This document shows, piece after piece, positions 1 to 9,239 of a stretch of DNA of 64,000 nt. The notes beneath the pieces are model-generated. The model made no database searches and was not told the DNA's origin. It saw only the letters and a program-made list of their open reading frames with translations. Made by a program: the position numbers and the translations under genes. The DNA comes from Stappia sp. BW2 (lineage in GTDB: Bacteria > Pseudomonadota > Alphaproteobacteria > Rhizobiales > Stappiaceae), in the NCBI RefSeq assembly GCF_008107695.1, contig NZ_VIRG01000066.1, positions 124,001-188,000 of the forward strand, read 5' to 3'. Every line of letters begins with the position of its first letter. Within the stretch, counting starts at the first letter, position 1.

Positions 1-66
1 AAGCAGACGGAACAGCGGGTCACGCGGAAGCTTCGGGCGAACCAGGGCCTTTATTGACGTCTTCAT
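1..66 (-). CDS. Start of an unidentified gene, cut by the left window edge
   Basis: An ATG on the minus strand at 66 opens 22 codons (MKTSIKALVRPKLPRDPLF...) that run in frame off the edge. A GGAG sits eight bases upstream of the ATG, a good ribosome-binding distance. The gene would be divergent from padR, so both could share the 67-372 control region. Too little is present to name a product; the call rests on the start signal and open frame alone. Confidence 0.45.
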   Translation of the reverse strand, partial: MKTSIKALVRPKLPRDPLFRLL

Positions 67-372
67 GCCGAACACTCCCTGTGGTTCCAATTCAGTTGCG
101 TTGTCATGCCAGCCTAGCGTCGATCGTCACCTGGCAACAAGCTGTCAAATAGACCGAATTGGATAAATTTGAAGGTCAGCTCATGGTTTGTTCATCTTCA
201 AGCCGGGAATTGTGCAGCGCACTCTTGATTACCAATAGGGAAGCATATATTTGTTCGATATATCGGACCAACATATGACTTCTCACGAAGCTGCTTGTAT
301 CATCCAGATCGCAACCAGGCTCGTAGGAAGGCTGTCATGCCAGGAGGACGCCCTCCAGGCGCGGAGTGGTGA
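67..372. promoter_or_regulatory. Divergent control region upstream of padR
   Basis: This 306-base non-coding stretch separates the left-edge minus-strand gene from padR. It is richer in A+T than its flanks around 170-300 and holds the near-palindrome described at 244-277. No further gene is seen in it. Promoter hexamers could not be assigned with confidence. Confidence 0.5.
244..277. promoter_or_regulatory. Near-palindromic candidate PadR operator
   Basis: Two 15-base arms (CATATATTTGTTCGA and TCGGACCAACATATG) flank a central TATA and match as an inverted repeat at 12 of 15 positions. PadR-family repressors bind AT-rich palindromes near their own genes, and this one lies about 95 bases before the padR start. 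That PadR binds here is inference from position and symmetry. Confidence 0.5.
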
Positions 373-930
373 ATGAGTGTACGCAGCCTCTGTCTTGCGA
401 TCCTGTCTTTTGGAGATGCCACCGGATACGAAATCCGGAAGGAATCAACCGAAGGCCGGTTCAGCTATTTCGACGATGCGAGCTTCGGCTCCATCTATCC
501 GGCATTGGCGCGCCTGGAGTCTGAAGGGTTCGTGACCGTGCGCGAGGAACCGCAAGCAGGCAAGCCCGCCCGGAAGGTCTATTCCATAACCGATGCCGGC
601 CGTGAGGACTTCATCCACTCCCTGTGCGATCCCCAGGCTCCGGATACCTTCAAGTCTCCCTTTCTGCTCATAGCTCTCAATGCCGCGCAGCTACCTCCCG
701 AGGTGATCCGCCGGGCGGTCGAGCGGCGAAAGGCGCAGGTAGAAGCCGAGTTGCGCCTGCTGACAGACAACGAAAAAGACCAGGTAATCGCCCACCCCGG
801 ATCCAAATGGACGCGTGACTACGGGATTGCCTGCATGAAATTCAATCTCGCCTATCTGGAAGACCATGGCGAGACCTTGATCAAGATTGCCGAAGAAGCG
901 GTACAGCCGGTTGCGGCGGCCGCTGAGTAA
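373..930 (+). CDS. PadR family transcriptional regulator
   Basis: A 185-residue regulator with the PadR winged helix in its first 80 residues (MSVRSLCLAILSFGDATGYE, then an SIYPALARLESEGFV recognition region) and a helical C-terminal dimerisation part. PadR proteins usually repress transporter or stress genes and release DNA on binding a small molecule. GGAG lies six bases before the ATG. Twenty-six bases separate it from the RND adaptor gene on the same strand, so it probably controls that efflux operon and itself through the palindrome at 244-277. The ligand cannot be read from sequence. Confidence 0.9.
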   Translation: MSVRSLCLAILSFGDATGYEIRKESTEGRFSYFDDASFGSIYPALARLESEGFVTVREEPQAGKPARKVYSITDAGREDFIHSLCDPQAPDTFKSPFLLIALNAAQLPPEVIRRAVERRKAQVEAELRLLTDNEKDQVIAHPGSKWTRDYGIACMKFNLAYLEDHGETLIKIAEEAVQPVAAAAE

Positions 931-956
931 GCGAGACCTTTCGGAGCTTTAGATAA

Positions 957-2060
957 ATGCGAGTAAAGTTTTCCTACCTCCTGGCGACCGGCATTGCTGC
1001 GGGTATCGGATTCTGGATGTATAGCGGCACGGTTGTTGTCGGCGGTGTCGGCGACAGCGAGCACTCAACCCCGCCGCCTGCCCTACGGGTCAGCCAGGCC
1101 ACCGATGAAACGTTTCGGGTTCAGGTTCAGCGTCTTGTAGCGCAGGACCGGCGGGCCGTTCTGGAGGTGCGCGGTCGCACCGAGGCGGAAGCCAAGGTCG
1201 CCGTCAGGTCCAAGACAACGGACGATGTCGTGGAACGCCCGGCACAGGAAGGCGCTCATGTTGCTGCCGGGGATGTGCTGTGCGTCCTCGACAAGGGCTC
1301 GCGGGAGTCGCGCATTCTGGAGGCCAAGGCAGCGCTGGCTCAGGCGGAACTGGATCATGAGGCGGCAACGCAGCTGAACAGCAAGGGCTTTACCGCCCAA
1401 ACCCGTGTGGCGGCCCTGCAGGCTCAGCTCGATGCCGCCAAGGCACGCCTCATAGAAGCCGAACAGGAGTTGGAGCACACGGTCATTCGCTCGCCGATTG
1501 GCGGTGTCATCCAGAGCCCGATGGCTGAAATCGGTGGCCAGCTAGAGCAAGGCGGCATCTGCGCGACCGTTGTCGATTCTGATCCAATGATTGCCATCGG
1601 CGAAGTCTCGGAACTCAATATCTCCGAAATTACGCTGAACATGCCGGCAACGGTTACCCTCGTGACGGGAGAAACGCTCAGCGGCAAGGTTCGTTACATC
1701 TCGCCGACCGCAAATCCGGATACGAAAACCTTCCGCATCGAGGTCGAGCTGCCTAATCCCGACGGCAAGGCCAGGGATGGCGTTACGGCGGTCACAAAAC
1801 TGGAGCTGGCGGCAGAAAAGGCGCACAAGATTTCGCCCGCCATCCTGACCCTCAATGATGCGGGCCAGGTGGGCATTCGCGCAGTCGACGAAAACAACAA
1901 GACCGTCTTCTACCCGGTCAAGGTGCTGGGCGGAGATCAGGACGGAATGTGGGTTGGCGGACTTCCCCATGAGGTCGTCGCCATCACTGTTGGGCAGGAA
2001 TACGTCTCGGATGGAGAGCTCGTTCAACCGGTCTTTGAGACGGCAGAGGTGAGCCAATGA
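957..2060 (+). CDS. RND efflux periplasmic adaptor subunit
   Basis: A 367-residue membrane fusion protein. It has an N-terminal membrane anchor (residues 1-25), a lipoyl/barrel-sandwich half near 85-110, an alpha-hairpin rich in Ala and Glu around 110-175 (AKAALAQAELDHEAA), the second lipoyl half (TVIRSPIGGVI) and beta-barrel domains after it. It would link the inner-membrane pump to an outer-membrane channel. Its stop overlaps the permease start by ATGA (2057-2060), which implies translational coupling. No TolC-like gene is in the window, so the channel must be encoded elsewhere. Confidence 0.92.
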   Translation: MRVKFSYLLATGIAAGIGFWMYSGTVVVGGVGDSEHSTPPPALRVSQATDETFRVQVQRLVAQDRRAVLEVRGRTEAEAKVAVRSKTTDDVVERPAQEGAHVAAGDVLCVLDKGSRESRILEAKAALAQAELDHEAATQLNSKGFTAQTRVAALQAQLDAAKARLIEAEQELEHTVIRSPIGGVIQSPMAEIGGQLEQGGICATVVDSDPMIAIGEVSELNISEITLNMPATVTLVTGETLSGKVRYISPTANPDTKTFRIEVELPNPDGKARDGVTAVTKLELAAEKAHKISPAILTLNDAGQVGIRAVDENNKTVFYPVKVLGGDQDGMWVGGLPHEVVAITVGQEYVSDGELVQPVFETAEVSQ

Positions 2061-5000
2061 TAGACATGCTCGAAGGCGTCCTTCGGCGCCCCAAGACGGT
2101 ATTCGTGTTGATGCTGGCGCTGATTGTCGCCGGTGTGGCCACCTATATCTCGATCCCGAAGGAAGCCAGTCCGGACATTGATCTGCCGATCTTCTATATT
2201 TCGATCACCCAGCAGGGCATTTCTCCGGAAGATTCCGAGCGCCTGCTCGTGCGGCCGATGGAAACGGAATTGCGCGGCCTTGACGGGTTGAAGGAAATCA
2301 CCGCGATCGCCGCCGAAAGTCATGCCGGCATCGTGCTGGAGTTCGACATCTCGTTCAACAAGGACGAGGCGCTGGCGGACGTGCGAGACAAGGTCGACCA
2401 GGCCAAGAGCAAGCTGCCGGAAGAGGCCGAAGAGCCGACGATCACGGAGATGAACTTCGCGCTTGCGCCGACCATGATCATCGCGCTGTCCGGCAACGTG
2501 CCGGAACGCACGCTCTACAAGCATGCCCGGCGACTCAAGGACGAGATCGAGGCCATCGACACCGTACGGTCTGCGGATCTGACCGGACACCGCGAAGAGT
2601 TGCTGGAAGTCCTGATCGACACCCAGAAACTGGAATCGTACTCGATCACCCAGCAGGAGCTGCTGAACTCCCTGCAGCTGAACAACCAGCTTGTTCCCGC
2701 CGGATTTATCGACGGTGGCAAGGGTCGGTTCAACGTGAAGGTTCCCGGCCTCGTCGAGACGGCGGAAGATGTCTACACGCTACCGCTGAAACAAAGCGGT
2801 GAAGGTGTTGTGACGCTTGCGGATGTCGCCGAGATCCGGCGTACCTTCAAGGACCCCAACGCCTATACGCGCGTCAACGGCAACCCGGCCATCGCGCTGC
2901 AGGTCGTCAAGCGTATCGGAACCAACATTATCGAGAACAACGCGGCAGTCCGTGAAGTTGTCGAACATGCTTCCAAGGACTGGCCGGAAACCATTCGCGT
3001 CGACATGATGCTGGACCAGTCCAACAACATCTACGAAGTGCTCGGCTCGCTGCAGTCGTCGATCCTGACCGCGATCTTCCTGGTAATGATCCTGGTTCTG
3101 GCGGCGCTTGGAATGCGGTCGGCCCTGCTTGTCGGGCTGGCGATCCCAACCTCCTTCATGGTCGGCTTCCTGATCCTCGGCGGGGTCGGTTATACGGTCA
3201 ACAACATGGTCATGTTCGGTCTCGTGCTGACCGTGGGGCTTCTGGTCGACGGCGCCATCGTGATGACCGAATATGCGGACCGCAAGATCCAGGAAGGCAT
3301 GGAGGACCGCGAGGCTTACATCCGCGCCGCTAAGCTGATGTTCTGGCCCATCGTCTCCTCGACGGCGACCACGCTGGTGGCGTTCCTGCCAATGCTGCTC
3401 TGGCCGGGTGTTGCCGGCGAGTTCATGAGCTACCTGCCGATCATGGTGATCATCGTCCTGACGGCCTCGCTGTTCACCGCAATGGTGTTCCTGCCGGTGA
3501 CAGGTGGCATCCTGGCGCAGCTATCGCATTTCCTCGACCGATATGCCGCAGTGCTTTTGGCGCTAACATTTGGTGTCATGGTCGGCGTCATCGTGGCACT
3601 CGGTCCGTTCGTTCCGATGGTCCTGGAAGGCGCCGTGCCCGCAGGCGTTGCTTTCGGCATTGCTATCGCGTGCGGGCTGGTGGCCCTCGTCCTCGTCGCC
3701 TTCGTCTCCTACAAGCTGCTGCGCCCCTATGTGCGCTGGTCGCAGGCGCGTGCTGCCAAACGGGCTGCACTCGACCGGGCCGAGGCAGCCACGCTTTCCG
3801 GCTCCGAAGCGTTCGACGTCAGGAAGGTGCGCGGATTTACGGGTGTCTATGTGCGCATCCTGAAGATGTTTGCAGGCAATCCGTTCGGAAACATCGCCGC
3901 CATCGCGCTGCTGATCGGCAGCTGCGCGGCGATTTTCCTTGCGTTCGCGGCAAACCCGACCGGTGTTCAGTTCTTCATTGATGAAGAACCGGAACAGGCA
4001 GTGGTTCTGGTTTCCGGTCGCGGCAACATGTCGGCTGCGGAAGCCCGCGATCTCGTCGTGCAGGTAGAAGACAGGGTCCTGTCCATTCCGGGTGTCGACA
4101 ACGTCATCACCAACGCGTTCACACCCGGTGGCTCTTCCGGCGGCCCGTCCGTCGGCGACGTTCAGGACAAGCCCGCGGACGTGATGGGCGAGATCAACAT
4201 CGAACTTGCAGACTTCTGCTGCCGCCGGGTGGCGAAGGAAATCTTCGCCGACATTCGTGACGCAACCAGCGACCTCCCCGGCATCAAGGTGGAGACCCGC
4301 AAGATCGAAGGCGGTCCCCCAACGGGCAAGGACGTCCAGCTGGAGATCAAGTCGACCGACTACAACGACATGGTTGCCGCTGTCGCCCGCATTCGCGAGC
4401 ATGTCAACGGCATGGACACGCTGATGAACCAGGAGGACGACCGTCCCCTGCCCGGCATCGAATGGCAGATCTCCATCGACCGGGAGCAGGCCGGCCGCTA
4501 CCAGGCGAGCATTGCCTCCGTCGGCAACATGGTTCAGCTTGTCACCAACGGCGTCCTGATCGGTACCTATCGTCCTGGTGACAGCGAGGACGAGGTGGAC
4601 ATTCGTGTGCGCCTGCCGGAAAATGAGCGGAGCATTGACCGGTTCGACCAGCTTCGCCTGCAGACGCCGCTCGGGCTTGTGCCGCTGGCGAATTTCATCA
4701 GCCGCCAACCGGCCCAGAAGGTGTCGGAGATCGTGCGCCGCGACGGGCTCTATTCCATGTTCGTGAAGGCGGCAGTGAACCCGGAAAGCGGTTCCAACCC
4801 GACAGAACAGGTTGCCGCGCTCCAGAAATGGCTGGATACGCAGGAATGGCCTGCAAACGTCTTCCTGAAGTTCCGCGGTGCGGATGAGGACCAGCAGGAA
4901 TCTGGCGAGTTCCTGGTCAAGGCGATGGTGGCATCACTGTTCCTGATGTTCCTGATCCTGCTGACCCAATTCAACTCGTTCTACCAGACCATCCTGACGC

Positions 5001-5620
5001 TCTCGACGGTGATCCTGTCGGTGTTCGGTGTGTTGCTCGGTATGCTCGTAACCAATCAGCCATTCTCGATCATCATGACCGGGACCGGGGTTGTTGCGCT
5101 TGCCGGCATCGTGGTCAACAACGCCATCGTCCTGATCGACACCTACAACAGGTTTCTTGAAGATGGCCTTGAACCCGTGGATGCGATCCTGAAAACATCC
5201 GCCCAGCGTATCCGTCCGATCCTGTTGACAACGATCACGACCATTGCCGGCCTGGTGCCCATGGCCACCATGATCAACTTCGATTTCTTCAATCAGGTGA
5301 CCTCATTCGGCGGCATCACGGCGGTCTGGTGGGTGCAGCTCGCAACAGCGGTGATCTCCGGTCTCGCCTTCTCTACGCTGCTGACGCTGCTGATGATCCC
5401 GGTCATGATCGCAGTGCCGAGTGTGTGGGCTGGCGTCTTCCGCAAAACCGTCGCCTACTTCCGGTCCAAGTCTGGAAAAGGCACAGCGGAAGAAACTCCG
5501 GAACCGGTGGCTTTCGGCGATCAGGCCGAACAGCGCCCGGCAGCAAAGGTGGTGTCCATGCCATCGCCTTCGCAGCCGAAAGCTCCTCCGCAGGAGGATC
5601 TTCCGCACGCAGCGGAATGA
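2057..5620 (+). CDS. RND efflux transporter permease
   Basis: A 1187-residue AcrB-family proton-driven pump, longer than the usual 1020-1050. The start (MIDMLEGVLRRPKTVFVLM) and the paired hydrophobic blocks with large periplasmic loops fit the family. Two differences stand out: an additional pair of strongly hydrophobic segments at about residues 495-555 between the two halves, and a Pro/Glu/Ala-rich cytosolic tail after residue 1140. The sequence groups by eye with general multidrug (HAE1-like) pumps and not metal pumps, but substrate is unknown. A strong terminator follows at 5638. Confidence 0.93.
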   Translation: MIDMLEGVLRRPKTVFVLMLALIVAGVATYISIPKEASPDIDLPIFYISITQQGISPEDSERLLVRPMETELRGLDGLKEITAIAAESHAGIVLEFDISFNKDEALADVRDKVDQAKSKLPEEAEEPTITEMNFALAPTMIIALSGNVPERTLYKHARRLKDEIEAIDTVRSADLTGHREELLEVLIDTQKLESYSITQQELLNSLQLNNQLVPAGFIDGGKGRFNVKVPGLVETAEDVYTLPLKQSGEGVVTLADVAEIRRTFKDPNAYTRVNGNPAIALQVVKRIGTNIIENNAAVREVVEHASKDWPETIRVDMMLDQSNNIYEVLGSLQSSILTAIFLVMILVLAALGMRSALLVGLAIPTSFMVGFLILGGVGYTVNNMVMFGLVLTVGLLVDGAIVMTEYADRKIQEGMEDREAYIRAAKLMFWPIVSSTATTLVAFLPMLLWPGVAGEFMSYLPIMVIIVLTASLFTAMVFLPVTGGILAQLSHFLDRYAAVLLALTFGVMVGVIVALGPFVPMVLEGAVPAGVAFGIAIACGLVALVLVAFVSYKLLRPYVRWSQARAAKRAALDRAEAATLSGSEAFDVRKVRGFTGVYVRILKMFAGNPFGNIAAIALLIGSCAAIFLAFAANPTGVQFFIDEEPEQAVVLVSGRGNMSAAEARDLVVQVEDRVLSIPGVDNVITNAFTPGGSSGGPSVGDVQDKPADVMGEINIELADFCCRRVAKEIFADIRDATSDLPGIKVETRKIEGGPPTGKDVQLEIKSTDYNDMVAAVARIREHVNGMDTLMNQEDDRPLPGIEWQISIDREQAGRYQASIASVGNMVQLVTNGVLIGTYRPGDSEDEVDIRVRLPENERSIDRFDQLRLQTPLGLVPLANFISRQPAQKVSEIVRRDGLYSMFVKAAVNPESGSNPTEQVAALQKWLDTQEWPANVFLKFRGADEDQQESGEFLVKAMVASLFLMFLILLTQFNSFYQTILTLSTVILSVFGVLLGMLVTNQPFSIIMTGTGVVALAGIVVNNAIVLIDTYNRFLEDGLEPVDAILKTSAQRIRPILLTTITTIAGLVPMATMINFDFFNQVTSFGGITAVWWVQLATAVISGLAFSTLLTLLMIPVMIAVPSVWAGVFRKTVAYFRSKSGKGTAEETPEPVAFGDQAEQRPAAKVVSMPSPSQPKAPPQEDLPHAAE

Positions 5621-5637
5621 TCCAAGAACCTTCGTCA

Positions 5638-5666
5638 AAAGGCCGCCGGTTTCTGGCGGCCTTTTT
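5638..5666 (+). terminator. Rho-independent terminator of the RND operon
   Basis: A perfect 10-bp stem (AAAGGCCGCC / GGCGGCCTTT) with a seven-base loop is followed by a run of T. It begins 17 bases after the permease stop and closes the padR-adaptor-permease unit. Confidence 0.9.
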
Positions 5667-5713
5667 CGTTGACGGAAAATCCGGGTTTCAAAGTCCGAAC
5701 AAACCGTCTCCCC

Positions 5714-5760
5714 TTGAACTTCTGCTTTCGCGGTCATATAGTTGCAACATACAACTATAT
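5714..5760 (+). promoter_or_regulatory. Promoter and overlapping operator of the MarR-GNAT gene
   Basis: A -35-like TTGAAC (5714-5719), a 17-base spacer and a -10-like TATAGT (5737-5742) form a good sigma-70 promoter. The -10 lies inside a perfect 9-bp inverted repeat, ATATAGTTG and CAACTATAT (5736-5744 and 5752-5760) with a 7-base spacer. MarR proteins bind such sites, so binding should block the polymerase and give autorepression; that step is inference. Confidence 0.75.
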
Positions 5761-5770
5761 AGGTCTACGC

Positions 5771-6724
5771 ATGTCCCAGCATTCCCCCACCCTTGTCAGC
5801 GATATCCGTGCAGCGTCCCGCCAACTGGTCCGCGAATTCGGTTTTCTGGACAAGACCATCGCCGGCACCGACCTGTCAGGCTCAGGCGTCCATGCGATGA
5901 TGGAGATCGGTTTGAACCCCGGCATTACCGCCAAGGAAATCTCGACAAGACTCAAACTCGAGAAATCGACAATCAGCCGCTTGCTGAAGTCACTGGAAGC
6001 ACGCGGCGAAATCACGCAAACGCGGTCTGACAGTGATGGCCGATCGTTTGGCCTGAACCTGACGGAAGCCGGAAAGGCGACTTTTTCAAAAATTGACCGC
6101 TATGGCGACGCTCAAGCCCGAAGGGCTCTCGGCCGGATCAATGGCGACAAGGCGCAGGAAATTTGCGACGCCATGTCCGCCTATGCTGAGGCTCTTGCCA
6201 TCCCGCAGGAAGCGCAAGCCGAACATCAGCCGCAATTCTCCATCGCCGAGGGCTATCAAACCGGGATGATCGGGGACATCGCCAGCATGCATGCCCGCAC
6301 CCACGGCCACATCATCGGCATGGGCCCGACCTTTGAAAGCGTGGTTTCAAAAGCCATGGCCGAATTCATGCCGCGGGTCGACAATCCCATGAACAACAGC
6401 TGGAGCGTGCTGGAGAACGGGGCTGTCATCGGATCGATCACCATTGACGGTGAAGATCTCGGCAACAACATCGCCCATCTGCGTTGGTTCATCCTGTCGG
6501 AACGCCTGCGTGGTAAGGGACTGGGAAGAGCCCTTCTCCAGAAAGCCCTCGATCATTCGGACGGCCTCGGGTTCGACGAAATCCACCTGTGGACGCTGAA
6601 GGGTCTCGACGCGGCGCGTATGCTTTACGAAAAAAACGGCTTCACCCTTGCTGAGGAATACGTCGGTGACCAGTGGGGTAAGTCCGTCACGGAACAGAAA
6701 TTCATAAGGGTGCGTCCAAAGTGA
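5771..6724 (+). CDS. MarR-GNAT fusion: HTH regulator with N-acetyltransferase domain
   Basis: A 317-residue two-domain protein. Residues 1-150 form a MarR winged helix (GITAKEISTRLKLEKSTISR, then the wing TQTRSDSDGRS). Residues 160-317 form a GNAT acetyltransferase with the acetyl-CoA loop LRGKGLGRALLQKAL. The combination is a known bifunctional family, and the enzyme substrate is usually unknown. The start at 5771 is chosen because it has AGG seven bases upstream and follows the operator and promoter; an earlier in-frame ATG at 5669 would place the promoter inside the gene. It is monocistronic. Confidence 0.88.
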   Translation: MSQHSPTLVSDIRAASRQLVREFGFLDKTIAGTDLSGSGVHAMMEIGLNPGITAKEISTRLKLEKSTISRLLKSLEARGEITQTRSDSDGRSFGLNLTEAGKATFSKIDRYGDAQARRALGRINGDKAQEICDAMSAYAEALAIPQEAQAEHQPQFSIAEGYQTGMIGDIASMHARTHGHIIGMGPTFESVVSKAMAEFMPRVDNPMNNSWSVLENGAVIGSITIDGEDLGNNIAHLRWFILSERLRGKGLGRALLQKALDHSDGLGFDEIHLWTLKGLDAARMLYEKNGFTLAEEYVGDQWGKSVTEQKFIRVRPK

Positions 6725-6783
6725 ATGTGCCGCTCGCGGATGTTCCCTGCGACTGAGCGCATTTCAACCTGTCAGCGACAACG

Positions 6784-6811
6784 AACGGTCCGGGTCACCG
6801 CCCGAACCGTT
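6784..6811. terminator. Possible shared terminator between convergent genes
   Basis: AACGGT and ACCGTT pair around CGGG/CCCG with one mismatch, and a short T run follows on the plus side. It sits between the convergent MarR-GNAT and SDR genes. The U tract is weak in both directions. Confidence 0.4.
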
Positions 6812-6823
6812 TCATGCGTCCAT

Positions 6824-7573
6824 TCAGCCTTTGAAGATGGAATTTCCGCCATCACACAACATCGCTGAGCCGGTAACGAAGGAACTGGCGTCCGATAACA
6901 GGAACTGAGCCGCCCCGGCGATCTCTTCAGGCTCTGCCATCCGCTTGAGGGCATGGAGACCGGCAATGTACTCGTGGAAAGCCGGGTCGTTGCCAGCCAT
7001 GTCCGTCATTGTGCCGCCAGGAAGCAGCGCATTGACGCGGATGTTTTCCGGTCCGTGTTCTGCGGCCAGAACCTGCGTCAGGCCGACAAGTCCCGCCTTC
7101 GCTGCTGCATAGGCGGCCATGCCCGGGAAACCGATGCCATGGCCGACGAAAGACGAGGTGAACACAATCGAACCGCCTCCCCGCTCTCGCATGGCCGGGA
7201 TCTGATATTTGGCAGCCAGAAAGGCGCTGTTGAGATTGGTTGCAACGACATGGTTCCAGGTATCAAGGCTCATGTCCGGCACTGGCCCCATTTCTCCAAG
7301 TGTGCCTGCATTGTTGAATGCAGCATCGAGACCGCCAAAAGCATCGAGCGTCGCTTTCACAGAAGCTTCGGAAAATGTGGTATCGCAGACATCGCCAACG
7401 AACAGTGCGATCCGGTTTGAGGCATGAGGCAATGACGACCGCACCTCTTCAAGACGGTCTCCCCGCCGTGCAGCCAGCATCAGGTTCGCACCTGCGTCGG
7501 CAAGAAGACGCGCGGCAGCCGCTCCGATGCCACTGCTGGCGCCGGTTATCAGAATTGTCTTTCCATCAAGCAT
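6824..7573 (-). CDS. SDR family NAD(P)-dependent oxidoreductase
   Basis: A 249-residue classical short-chain dehydrogenase. It has the Rossmann motif TGASSGIG near the N-terminus, NNAG near residue 87, a catalytic Ser-Tyr-Lys set (FTSSFVGHG with YAAAKAG), and the PG motif after the active site (LLPGGTMTDM). It would reduce or oxidise a hydroxyl or keto group of unknown substrate. The start is set at 7573 because AGGAG precedes it at eight bases and the Rossmann fold begins there; upstream in-frame ATGs add a non-conserved stretch. It stands alone, convergent with MarR-GNAT. Confidence 0.9.
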   Translation of the reverse strand: MLDGKTILITGASSGIGAAAARLLADAGANLMLAARRGDRLEEVRSSLPHASNRIALFVGDVCDTTFSEASVKATLDAFGGLDAAFNNAGTLGEMGPVPDMSLDTWNHVVATNLNSAFLAAKYQIPAMRERGGGSIVFTSSFVGHGIGFPGMAAYAAAKAGLVGLTQVLAAEHGPENIRVNALLPGGTMTDMAGNDPAFHEYIAGLHALKRMAEPEEIAGAAQFLLSDASSFVTGSAMLCDGGNSIFKG

Positions 7574-7654
7574 GAGAAGGCTCCTCATTTGGTGAGGAGG
7601 CCTAATTGAACCAGAAAACCGTTCGCTCAAACCCGATTTGCGATCAGGAGCGCG

Positions 7655-8527
7655 TCAGCCACCGTGGTCCTTGTCCCTGTCGGCGATGTTGTCGAGATCC
7701 GTATCGCATTCGTCGCCATCGTCATCGAGACCCAGGGAAGCATCGGCGAGAATGAGTTTTCTGTGCGCCCGCCAGGAGAACGGGATGGTCAGCAGATAAA
7801 GCACCGCGCCTCCGGCAAGCATGCGGAAGGGATAGGAGACAGTCATGGCCACGATCAGCACGGCGACCAGGAACAGCGGCAGCACAAAGTCGCGGCGTAC
7901 CCTCGTTCCGAGCGTCTTGCCGGAATAGGTCGGCAAACGGCTGATCAGCAGGAAAGCAACGCAGATGGTGTAGACCGCAACGAAAGCATCATCTGCAAAC
8001 CAGTGGGGAAACAGGCCAAGGAAGTCCAGATAAAGCGGCAGGAGCACTGTCAGCGCCCCGGCAGGTGCCGGAACCCCGGTAAAAAAGCGCGACGCCCAGG
8101 CCGGCTTGTTCGGGTCATCCAGCGCCACATTGAAACGTGCCAGGCGAAGGGCCGCTGAAATTGCGAAGATCAGTGCCGCGATCCACCCCATGTTGCCGGC
8201 ATCCTTGAGGATCCACAGGTAGAGCATCAAGGCCGGCGTTACGCCGAAATTGACGAAATCGGACAGGGAATCGAGTTCTGCTCCAAAACGCGACGTGCCC
8301 TTCATCATTCGGGCTACACGGCCGTCCAGCCCGTCCAGCACGGCAGCCACCAGAATGGCACCCACCGCAAATTCCCAGCGCTCCTCGAAGGCCATGCGGA
8401 CCGCTGTGAGACCGGAGCACAGAGCCAGCAAGGTCACCATGTTCGGGATGATCAGACGCAGCGGCACACGCCGGAAACGCGGTGTCCTGCGGGCTTCGGA
8501 TTGGCCATGCTCGGGCGTTTCGTTCAC
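7655..8527 (-). CDS. pssA: CDP-diacylglycerol--serine O-phosphatidyltransferase
   Basis: An integral membrane CDP-alcohol phosphotransferase of 290 residues that makes phosphatidylserine from CDP-diacylglycerol and serine. The family signature is present: DGLDGRVARMMKG followed by G-x3-D-x3-D in RFGAELDSLSDFVNFG. About eight hydrophobic segments follow, and the C-terminus is acidic and hydrophilic. Translation appears to start with GTG, preceded by GAGG at five bases. It lies seven bases downstream of psd, so the two steps to phosphatidylethanolamine are one operon. Confidence 0.95.
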   Translation of the reverse strand: MNETPEHGQSEARRTPRFRRVPLRLIIPNMVTLLALCSGLTAVRMAFEERWEFAVGAILVAAVLDGLDGRVARMMKGTSRFGAELDSLSDFVNFGVTPALMLYLWILKDAGNMGWIAALIFAISAALRLARFNVALDDPNKPAWASRFFTGVPAPAGALTVLLPLYLDFLGLFPHWFADDAFVAVYTICVAFLLISRLPTYSGKTLGTRVRRDFVLPLFLVAVLIVAMTVSYPFRMLAGGAVLYLLTIPFSWRAHRKLILADASLGLDDDGDECDTDLDNIADRDKDHGG

Positions 8528-8534
8528 GATAGCC

Positions 8535-9239
8535 TCAGCTTACTCGGGTCAGGGACTGCGCCGGGCTTTGCGGCGCGGACAAATCGGCCAGCACGGTCTC
8601 CCCGGCAATCATCGTCTGGCCCAAGGCGACCTTTGGCTGGGTGTCAGCCGGAAAATAGACATCGAGACGTGATCCGAAGCGGATCAGACCAAACCGCTCG
8701 CCCGCAGAGAGATCTTCACCTTCGCGCACGAAACAGACGATGCGGCGGGCCACCAGACCGGCAATCTGAACGACGCCGATGCGGCCATGTCCCGTGTCGA
8801 TAACCAGGCCATTTCGCTCGTTGTCTTCGCTGGCCTTGTCCAGTTCGGCGTTCAGGAACTTGCCGGCGCGATAAGCCACCCGTTCGATCCGTCCACCCAC
8901 GGGCGCACGGTTCACATGGCAGTTGAACACATTCATGAAAACAGAGACCCGCATCAGCGGTTCGGAGCCCAGTTCCAGCTCCGCAGGCGGACGTGCGAGG
9001 CCGACAAGGCTTACGACACCGTCGGCCGGGGAAATCACCAGTCCTTCTCCCACCGGTGTCACCCGCTTGGGATCGCGGAAGAAATAGCAGACCCACCCAG
9101 TGAGCAAAAGCCCGATCCAGAACAGGGGATCGATGAACCAGCCGATAACGAGTGTCGCCACCAGAGCAATCGCAATGAAGGGCCAGCCTTCACGATGGAT
9201 CGGCACCATGGCCTTGGAGACGGAATCGACTATCGACAT
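8535..9239 (-). CDS. psd: Phosphatidylserine decarboxylase, short proenzyme type
   Basis: This 234-residue enzyme decarboxylates phosphatidylserine to phosphatidylethanolamine. Two N-terminal membrane segments (about residues 20-60) are followed by the decarboxylase domain. The self-cleavage site that makes the pyruvoyl group is the Gly-Ser of [11 protein letters not shown] near the C-terminus, typical of the short archaeal/alphaproteobacterial class. Conserved ISPADGVV and [10 protein letters not shown] stretches are present. The start MSIVDSVSK at 9239 is preferred over an upstream in-frame ATG at 9305. It is the first gene of the psd-pssA operon. Confidence 0.94.
   Translation of the reverse strand: MSIVDSVSKAMVPIHREGWPFIAIALVATLVIGWFIDPLFWIGLLLTGWVCYFFRDPKRVTPVGEGLVISPADGVVSLVGLARPPAELELGSEPLMRVSVFMNVFNCHVNRAPVGGRIERVAYRAGKFLNAELDKASEDNERNGLVIDTGHGRIGVVQIAGLVARRIVCFVREGEDLSAGERFGLIRFGSRLDVYFPADTQPKVALGQTMIAGETVLADLSAPQSPAQSLTRVS

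Noticed and set aside
5669..5770. Longer start for the MarR-GNAT fusion
   Set aside because: It would put the promoter and operator inside the gene, and the extra residues do not resemble a MarR protein.
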